This document shows, one piece after another, positions 1 to 5,065 of a stretch of 8,026 nt of DNA. Under the pieces are notes generated by a model. The model did not search any database and was not told the origin of the DNA. It saw only the letters and a list, made by a program, of their open reading frames with translations. The stretch lies in NCBI GenBank assembly GCA_900554945.1, contig USJN01000060.1:1-8026 (forward strand), given 5' to 3'. Both the position numbers and the translations under genes were made by a program. Source of the DNA: an uncultured Coriobacteriaceae bacterium (GTDB lineage Bacteria > Actinomycetota > Coriobacteriia > Coriobacteriales > Eggerthellaceae). Position 1 is the stretch's first letter. Each line of letters begins with the position of its first letter.

Positions 1-286
1 TAACGACACCTGTGACGTAATAGGGCACGAGCAGCTGTCGGGCTTTCTGCTTCATGAAAGGGAGAAAGCTCACTTTGGTGGAGAGGAAATACCCGCTTAA
101 GAGGAAGAAAAGCGGGACGTGGAAGGTGAACACGAAGCGCTCTGCGCTTGCGATTCCAAAGTGCCCCGCAATGATGCAGAGCATGGCGAATCCCTTGGCA
201 ATATCGATATAGCAAATACGTTGTTTAGCGGGTTTGCTCTGGCCTTCGGTGGGTGAAGGAGAACTCGATGCGGTTGCCCCAGACAA
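1..286 (-). CDS. Acyltransferase 3 family membrane protein, N-terminal part (3' end off the window)
   Basis: Only the first 95 codons are present; the gene continues past the left edge. After a hydrophilic Ser/Pro/Thr-rich N-terminus (residues 1-21) comes CYIDIAKGFAMLCIIAGHF (25-43), a first membrane segment carrying the conserved His42 of acyltransferase 3 proteins. FHVPLFFLLSGYF (55-67) follows and is the family's second signature. Known members are integral membrane enzymes of about 330-400 residues or more with some ten helices that transfer acetyl or other acyl groups to extracytoplasmic glycans. Modification of the polysaccharide made by the neighbouring glycosyltransferases is inferred. 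The start is TTG at 286: no in-frame ATG lies upstream of the first membrane segment, in-frame stops lie further upstream, and AAAGGAA sits 7 bases before the TTG. By hand count it is 150/286 GC (52%), lower than the glycosyltransferase genes, which may hint at separate origin. The family call is firm; the acyl donor and substrate are unknown. Confidence 0.87.
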   Translation of the reverse strand, partial: MSGATASSSPSPTEGQSKPAKQRICYIDIAKGFAMLCIIAGHFGIASAERFVFTFHVPLFFLLSGYFLSTKVSFLPFMKQKARQLLVPYYVTGVV

Positions 287-496
287 TGTCGCATTCCTTT
301 CGTAGCGTTCGAATCCTTACTATGATATCGAAATGAAAGATGCAATGCCATGAGGAGGAGGCTATCGAATCTCTTCTGCCCAGCCCAGCGAAACGGCGAA
401 ATAACGATCGAGGGTCGTTCCTGCAGCGAGAATCAGTCGGAACGCGCCTATTGCGTGGTACCCTTATGCAGTTATTGCATTGCGAAAGGACGAAGT
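287..496. promoter_or_regulatory. Divergent intergenic region between the acyltransferase and the glycosyltransferase cluster
   Basis: This 210-base region must hold the promoters for both directions if neither gene is read from further away. A -10-like TATGAT lies at 321-326 on the plus strand. The same stretch reads TATCAT on the minus strand (327-322) and contains the palindrome GATATC (324-329). Neither has a convincing -35 box at 16-18 bases, so promoter positions are uncertain. A strong Shine-Dalgarno-like run, GAGGAGGAGG (352-361), has no start codon at proper spacing. ATGCA (467-471) and TGCAT (476-480) form a short inverted repeat just before the first glycosyltransferase gene. No riboswitch or RNA gene is recognised. 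Confidence 0.4.
294..300 (-). promoter_or_regulatory. Ribosome binding site that fixes the TTG start of the acyltransferase
   Basis: On the minus strand the sequence is AAAGGAA, followed by a 7-base spacer and then TTG at 286-284. No other in-frame start codon with a comparable site lies upstream of the first membrane segment, so this site decides the start. Confidence 0.65.
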
Positions 497-1753
497 ATGT
501 CGGAGATCTCGGCGGGGAGCGCTCCCGCGGTTTCGGTTATCATCCCCGCGTATAATTGCGCTGCCTTTTTACCCGAATGCCTCGACAGCGTCATCGCTCA
601 GACGGAATCGTCGTGGGAGATTATCTGCGTCGACGATGGGTCAACCGATGATTCGGTCTCGGTTTTGCGCGAGTACGAGCGACGCCTGGACGGCAAGCTG
701 CGCGTCATCGAACAGGAAAACGCGGGCTGCGCATGCGCCCGCAACCGCGCGATCCCCTTGGCGCGGGGAAGCTACCTCATGTTCCTGGACGCTGACGACT
801 TCTTGGCGCCGCGCTGCTTCGAGCTGGCACTCGATGCGGCCCGCCGCACGAATGCGCAGATCGTGGTGTGGGACCTCTGGTTTTACAACAACCAGCGCAA
901 ACGCCAGCAGCATCCGCCGCTCGGCATCCTCCATTTCGCCCCGTTCGACTTCGACGGTCAGGCGTTCTCGTGGAAACGCAGCCCCGACGACTTCCTCATG
1001 AGCTTTCAGACGTGGGCCTGGAACAAGCTGTTTCTCGCCTCGTTCGTGCGCGAGGGGGGCTATCGCTTCGCGGAAGACATCCAGCGCTCGGAGGACATTG
1101 CGTTCGTGTATCCCGCGCTTGTGGATGCCGAGCGCATCGCGACGGTGGGCGAGCGGCTCATCAGCTATCGCGTGATGCGCGCTGACTCCGCCATGGCCAC
1201 GAAGGATCGTCATGCGTTCGATTTCGTGCGCGCTATCCATTCCTTCCGAAGCTACCTGCTAGAAACGGGGCGCCTCGAGGCGCTCTCGCGCAGCTACGCC
1301 ACCTGGGCGATGTCGAGTATCCTGTACAACTTAAACACGCTTTCGTCCTATCCCGCCTTTTGCGAGGTGTACCGCTATCTGGCAGACCGCGGCTTTTCCG
1401 ACTTGGGTCTTGCCGACCTGGGAGAACGCGACTTCCTCGACCCGATATACTACGCCCGCATGCGCGAGATCGTAGAATGCGATCCGACCGTGTACCTGTT
1501 CGGCCGAGCGCGTTCGCTCGATGCGGCTCGGGAGGACGCGCTTGCCGTCCTCGACGAGGTGAGCGCCGCGCGCGACGAAGCCCTTGCCGAGCGCGACGCC
1601 GCGTCCGCACGCGAAGCGGCCGTGCGCGCCGACCTCGATCGGGTCGTGTCCGAGTTCGACGCGGTCATGGGCGCGGCAGAGCAACGCGTCGGCCAGGCGA
1701 TATGCCGTCTTCCCCGCGCAATTCAGCGCAAGGTGGGCGCGTCGGGACGCTAG
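497..1753 (+). CDS. GT2-family glycosyltransferase with C-terminal coiled coil (418 aa)
   Basis: A cytoplasmic GT-A-fold enzyme expected to transfer a sugar from a nucleotide-sugar donor to a lipid-linked or growing polysaccharide; donor and acceptor are unknown. The GT2 domain covers about residues 11-230. It has VSVIIPAYN (12-20), nucleotide-binding DDGST (46-50), the metal-binding DADD (98-101), WNKLF (175-179) and SEDIAF (198-203), whose acidic pair is the usual place for the catalytic base. After a helical middle, residues about 338-395 are rich in Ala, Glu, Asp and Arg (e.g. SAARDEALAERDAASARE) and look like a coiled coil. A short basic tail follows, GQAICRLPRAIQRK (399-412). The ATG at 497 is chosen because GAAAGGA lies 6 bases upstream and the GT motif starts soon after. 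The frame is open back to 350, but those 49 extra residues do not resemble a GT2 N-terminus. It is the first plus-strand gene of the cluster. Confidence 0.9.
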   Translation: MSEISAGSAPAVSVIIPAYNCAAFLPECLDSVIAQTESSWEIICVDDGSTDDSVSVLREYERRLDGKLRVIEQENAGCACARNRAIPLARGSYLMFLDADDFLAPRCFELALDAARRTNAQIVVWDLWFYNNQRKRQQHPPLGILHFAPFDFDGQAFSWKRSPDDFLMSFQTWAWNKLFLASFVREGGYRFAEDIQRSEDIAFVYPALVDAERIATVGERLISYRVMRADSAMATKDRHAFDFVRAIHSFRSYLLETGRLEALSRSYATWAMSSILYNLNTLSSYPAFCEVYRYLADRGFSDLGLADLGERDFLDPIYYARMREIVECDPTVYLFGRARSLDAAREDALAVLDEVSAARDEALAERDAASAREAAVRADLDRVVSEFDAVMGAAEQRVGQAICRLPRAIQRKVGASGR

Positions 1754-1868
1754 GACGCCGTGTGCTTCTTTCGAAGGCTGCCCCGCATCGCTGTCGCGAT
1801 ACAGTATCATTCAGAGCAAAACGCTGCGGGCGTGTGCCTGCATCCGAGAAGCTAACCGAAGGCGCTAC
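1754..1868 (+). other. 115-base gap between glycosyltransferases 1 and 2
   Basis: This is the longest gap within the plus-strand cluster. It ends with the ribosome binding site GAAGG (1858-1862), 6 bases before the ATG at 1869. A -10-like TATCAT (1805-1810) lies within it, but no -35 box is visible at the right distance. Only short stems are seen (for example ATCGC and GCGAT around 1787-1800), with no T-run, so no terminator is called. Confidence 0.35.
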
Positions 1869-3998
1869 ATGGATAATCCAAAGGTTTCTATCATTGTCCC
1901 CGTCTACAACGTCGAAAGCTACCTCGCGCAATGCCTGGATAGCCTGATTGAGCAGACGCTTACCGATATCGAGATTCTCTGTTTGGACGACGGCTCGACC
2001 GACGGCTCGCCGGAGCTCCTCGATGCCTACGCCGCGAAAGACGCTCGCATCCGCGCGCTCCATCGCGAGAACTGCGGTGTTGCCGAGACGCGCAACGTGG
2101 GCGTCGGGCTTGCGCGCGGCGAGTACATCCTGTTCGTCGACTCCGACGACTACATTGCGCAAAGGACCTGCGAGGTCCTCGTCGCCACCGCCGAGCGGGA
2201 AGGCGCCGACATCGTCGTCTTCGGCGGCAAGACGTTCCCCACGCTCCCGTGGGCGGATGATTCCTTCGCGTGGCGCGACAACGTGTATCATTCCGGGGTC
2301 GATGCCCTGCTCTACGAGCGCGGAAGCATCCCCCTCATGTGCAACAAGATGTACCGCACCGACTTTTTGCGCGGCAACGGGCTTCTTCTCAACCCCGACC
2401 TCTCGCTTGGGGAAGATCACGCCTTCCAGTTCATCACCTTCCCGCTTGCGAAAACGGTCGCCTTCAGCAAGGAGATGCTCTACTTCTACCGCGTGCGTCG
2501 CGATTCGGCGGTGGGCGCGACCTGCTCAGATGGCGCCAAGCAGCTCTTCCTCCACTTCGACGTGGTAAAATACGCGCTCGCCACATGGAAGGAGCGCGGG
2601 ACGCTCGTGGAATTCGGGCGCGAGGGCGTCTCGTGGGCCGTGTCGTTCCTGTTCACGTCGGCGAAGATGACCTACTACAACGACCGCGTTCGCTTCGCCG
2701 AGCTTTTCTCGGCATTCCTCGACGAGGTGCTCGAAGGCCGCTCGATCGACTCGCTTGGGCTTGATGACGGCGTGCGCGGGCGTTTGGCTTACCTCGTGTC
2801 GCCCCAGGTGGAAACAGATGCTCCATCGATAAGCATCCTTGTGGAATGCGCCGACGAGGCTGACGACGCCAAAGCGGCCCTCGATGCAATCGAGTTCCAG
2901 GACGAGCAGTCCTTCGAGGTGCTGTTCTTCCCGCCCGCTGATGCGAACAGCCGCTATGCCCAGCTCGTGGCCGACTTCGTGGAGAACGATTGCCGCGCGC
3001 GCGTTCTTCCCACCCGCGATGTCGCTTCTGCGCTCGCGAGCGCGCGAGGCACCTACCTCGTCCGCTCCTACGCGAACGTCGTTTACGATCCGCAAGCCTT
3101 CGACCAGCTGCTTCAGCTTGCAGGGGAACGCGAGGGTCGCACGGTCGTCGGTGATTGCGAGCCCTACGACATTGCGGTGTTTACCGATTCCGCCGGTATG
3201 CTCGGCGTGCGCGACCTGTTCGATTTCTACGAGCCCAGCACCACCGAGGCCATCGTGCCCGAAGGGGCGCATCCCGCTTCCGATTTCTCCTCGCAGCTGT
3301 TCTCATTTTCGAGCATCGCGTCGGCAAACAAGGCGTTTAACAGGGAATTCTTACTGCAATGCGCGAAAGAGGCGAAGTGCTCTACGTGGCTGGGCCTTCA
3401 ATGCGCGGCTCTCTCGCAAGCGACCAAGATCGTCGTGACCAAGCGTCCCCTTGTCACGCTGCGCTGTCTGCCTTTCGCGTCGACCGGGCTTGTCGGCGCG
3501 CGCGCCATGCTCGACGACGTGTTCTCCGGCTTCGAGGAGGCGCGGGCGAATTTCACGGGCGATGACGAGGCCACGTGCGGACTCGATGCCGCCGCGGCGC
3601 GCCATCTGATCCTCATGGTCGACCTTATCCGCAACCCGATTGCTCGCCGCTACTGTTTCGAGGATGCCCGCGAGCGCGGGGGCGAGGCTATAGCACGCGC
3701 CCTTGCCGGGTCGCAGCTCACCGACGCCGAGTGCGTCGCTTGCAAAGCGCTGCTCGGGGAAACCTACGACGCGTACACCGGATACCGCGACGCGCTCGTC
3801 TTGAATGACGTTATCATGAAGAATGAGGAAAACCTGCTTGCGGTAGGAGGTCAGGCTCAGCATATCAACCAGCTCAACTCCGACATCGAGGAGTTCTACC
3901 ACTCGATAAGCTACCGAACGGGGCGTGCGGTCACCGCGCCCGCCCGTGCGGCGGCTAACCTTGCGAAGCGCGTTCTCCACGCGGTCCGCCGCGGATAG
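1869..3998 (+). CDS. Two-part GT2 glycosyltransferase: active-looking GT-A domain plus degenerate second GT-A-like half (709 aa)
   Basis: The N-terminal GT2 domain (about residues 5-215) is intact: KVSIIVPVYN (5-14), DDGST (40-44), ETRN (73-76), VDSDDY (90-95), CNKMYRTDFL (158-167) and LGEDHAF (180-186). It should transfer a sugar in the cytoplasm during polysaccharide assembly; specificity cannot be read from sequence. A helical linker leads to a second half (about 319-540) that repeats the pattern in weakened form: SISILVECA (320-328), SARGTYLVRSYANVVYD (391-407) and SANKAFNREFLL (485-496) line up with the N-terminal motifs, but the DDGS, DSDD and ED residues are absent. The tail has EENLLAVGGQAQHINQLNSD (653-672) and SYRTGRAVTAPAR (681-693), then a basic helix. 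The ATG at 1869 has GAAGG 6 bases upstream. At 709 residues it is about twice the usual size for a single GT2 enzyme. It is followed after 15 bases by the third glycosyltransferase. Confidence 0.9.
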   Translation: MDNPKVSIIVPVYNVESYLAQCLDSLIEQTLTDIEILCLDDGSTDGSPELLDAYAAKDARIRALHRENCGVAETRNVGVGLARGEYILFVDSDDYIAQRTCEVLVATAEREGADIVVFGGKTFPTLPWADDSFAWRDNVYHSGVDALLYERGSIPLMCNKMYRTDFLRGNGLLLNPDLSLGEDHAFQFITFPLAKTVAFSKEMLYFYRVRRDSAVGATCSDGAKQLFLHFDVVKYALATWKERGTLVEFGREGVSWAVSFLFTSAKMTYYNDRVRFAELFSAFLDEVLEGRSIDSLGLDDGVRGRLAYLVSPQVETDAPSISILVECADEADDAKAALDAIEFQDEQSFEVLFFPPADANSRYAQLVADFVENDCRARVLPTRDVASALASARGTYLVRSYANVVYDPQAFDQLLQLAGEREGRTVVGDCEPYDIAVFTDSAGMLGVRDLFDFYEPSTTEAIVPEGAHPASDFSSQLFSFSSIASANKAFNREFLLQCAKEAKCSTWLGLQCAALSQATKIVVTKRPLVTLRCLPFASTGLVGARAMLDDVFSGFEEARANFTGDDEATCGLDAAAARHLILMVDLIRNPIARRYCFEDARERGGEAIARALAGSQLTDAECVACKALLGETYDAYTGYRDALVLNDVIMKNEENLLAVGGQAQHINQLNSDIEEFYHSISYRTGRAVTAPARAAANLAKRVLHAVRRG

Positions 3999-4013
3999 TT
4001 TGGAAAGGAAACC

Positions 4014-5003
4014 ATGTTCAGCAACAAAACCTCCGATATGCCCAAGGTCTCGATCGTCGTTCCCGTGTACAACGTCGAGAAGTACCTGCGCGAATGCCTT
4101 GACAGCTTGCTTGCGCAGAAGTTGAAGGACATCGAGATCATCGTCGTGAACGACGGCTCCACCGACTCGTCGGCAGACATCGCCGCCGAGTACGCTGCCC
4201 GCGATTCCCGCGTGCGCCTCATCTCGAAGGAAAACGAAGGGTACGGTAAGACGATGAACCGCGGCTTCTCAGAGGCTCGCGGCGAGTACGTGGGCATCGT
4301 GGAATCCGACGACTTCGCCGACCCCCGCATGTTCAAGGACATGTACAAGTTCGCGGAGAAACACGACCTCGACCTGGTGAAGGCGAACTACTACGAGCAC
4401 AGCGATGCGGGCGACGTCTTCCAGGAGCCGTTCGCCGGGTTTGCGTACAAGACTGTCTTCGATCCTCGGGTTGATCAGCGCGCGCTCACCGTGCTGCCCA
4501 TCATCTGGTCGGCGCTCTACCGCCGCGAGATGATCGAGCGAGAGGGCATCCGCTTCAATGGGACGCCCGGCGCATCGTATCAGGACACCTCGTTCGTGTT
4601 CCAGGTGTGGGCGAGCGCTCGCCGCGCGGCCATCCTTCCGAAGGGGTATCTGCACTACCGCGTCGACAACGCGAACTCGTCGGTGAAGTCGTCGGCGAAG
4701 GTGTTCGCCGTGTGCGACGAGTACGAGCTCTCGCGCGAGTTTCTGGCGAAGGACCCCGAAAAGCAGCGCGCGTTCGGTGCGATCGTCAACCTGTTGAAGC
4801 TTGGGACGTACCGTTGGAACTTCAATCGCCTGACCGACGAGTCGCGCCGTGCGTTCGCCGAGCGCATGCGCGAGGAATACTTGCGGGCCCGCGAGGAGGG
4901 CACGCTCGAGCACGACATGTTCGCGCCGGCTGATTGGGAGATGCTCAATCTGATGATGGACGACTTCGACGCCTTCATGGTGCGTTTCGAATCGGGAATG
5001 TAG
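4014..5003 (+). CDS. GT2-family glycosyltransferase, single domain (329 aa)
   Basis: A typical short GT2 enzyme: KVSIVVPVYN (11-20), NDGST (46-50), NEGYGKTMNRG (74-84), VESDDF (96-101), IIWSALYRREMI (163-174), GASYQDTSF (186-194) and LHYRVDNANSS (213-223). The metal-binding motif reads ESDD rather than DSDD, and the acidic motif is QDTSF; both occur in GT2 subfamilies and do not suggest inactivity. The first 100 residues closely resemble the N-terminus of the gene before it (PKVSI..VPVYNVE.YL..CLDSL), so the two are paralogues. There is no membrane segment, so a soluble or membrane-peripheral cytoplasmic enzyme is expected. The ATG at 4014 follows GGAAAGGAA (4002-4010); a second ATG at 4038 lies nearer the GT motif but has a weaker site. 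The 15-base gap to the upstream gene supports cotranscription. Donor sugar and linkage are unknown. Confidence 0.92.
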   Translation: MFSNKTSDMPKVSIVVPVYNVEKYLRECLDSLLAQKLKDIEIIVVNDGSTDSSADIAAEYAARDSRVRLISKENEGYGKTMNRGFSEARGEYVGIVESDDFADPRMFKDMYKFAEKHDLDLVKANYYEHSDAGDVFQEPFAGFAYKTVFDPRVDQRALTVLPIIWSALYRREMIEREGIRFNGTPGASYQDTSFVFQVWASARRAAILPKGYLHYRVDNANSSVKSSAKVFAVCDEYELSREFLAKDPEKQRAFGAIVNLLKLGTYRWNFNRLTDESRRAFAERMREEYLRAREEGTLEHDMFAPADWEMLNLMMDDFDAFMVRFESGM

Positions 5004-5008
5004 GCGGG

Positions 5009-5030
5009 TCCGGGCGCATCGGCGCTCGGA
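5009..5030 (+). terminator. GC-rich hairpin between glycosyltransferase 3 and the lectin gene (possible weak terminator or attenuator)
   Basis: CCGGGCGC (5010-5017) pairs with GCGCTCGG (5022-5029) around an ATCG loop, with one G-T wobble and a further T-A pair at 5009/5030. It begins 6 bases after the stop codon. The following bases, TCTCCGTTAA, contain no real T-run, so strong intrinsic termination is doubtful. It may cause partial termination or protect an RNA end. Confidence 0.4.
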
Positions 5031-5042
5031 TCTCCGTTAATG

Positions 5043-5065
5043 AGAAAGGGGAGAGGATGCAGGGG
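5043..5065 (+). promoter_or_regulatory. Two alternative ribosome binding sites for the lectin-VanW gene
   Basis: AAAGGGG (5045-5051) lies 5 bases before the ATG at 5057, and AGGGG (5061-5065) lies 6 bases before an in-frame ATG at 5072. Both starts keep the signal peptide. The first is used here because it gives the longer n-region and a longer purine-rich site, but 5072 (972 aa) is almost as good. Confidence 0.5.

Noticed and set aside
97..351. 84-codon minus-strand frame with an ATG start overlapping the acyltransferase
   Set aside because: Its product is low in recognisable features, whereas another minus frame over the same bases gives clear acyltransferase 3 motifs (CIIAGHF, FHVPLFFLLSGYF).
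350..496. 49-residue N-terminal extension of glycosyltransferase 1 from the ATG at 350
   Set aside because: The residues do not resemble a GT2 N-terminus, there is no ribosome binding site before 350, and the ATG at 497 has GAAAGGA 6 bases upstream.
641..1240. Long antisense frame opposite glycosyltransferase 1 (and similar ones at 1665-2420, 2526-3272, 3351-3980 and 4269-4913)
   Set aside because: All lie fully or mostly opposite well-supported GT2 genes and show no domain of their own; such frames are expected in GC-rich coding DNA.
1805..1810. Possible internal promoter (TATCAT) before glycosyltransferase 2
   Set aside because: No -35-like element at 16-18 bases upstream and no extended -10 TG; a six-base match alone is too weak to call.
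1584..1868. Upstream extension of glycosyltransferase 2 overlapping the end of glycosyltransferase 1
   Set aside because: The extension is Arg/Pro/Ser-rich out-of-frame translation of the previous gene; the GT2 fold starts right at the ATG at 1869, which has its own ribosome binding site.
3980..3993. Short CGCGG/CCGCG stem at the end of glycosyltransferase 2
   Set aside because: Only five pairs, inside the coding region, no T-run after it, and the next gene begins 15 bases after the stop; not a terminator.
4934..5056. 41-residue N-terminal extension of the lectin-VanW protein
   Set aside because: It overlaps glycosyltransferase 3 and would place a signal peptide in the middle of the chain; ATGs at 5057 and 5072 have good ribosome binding sites.
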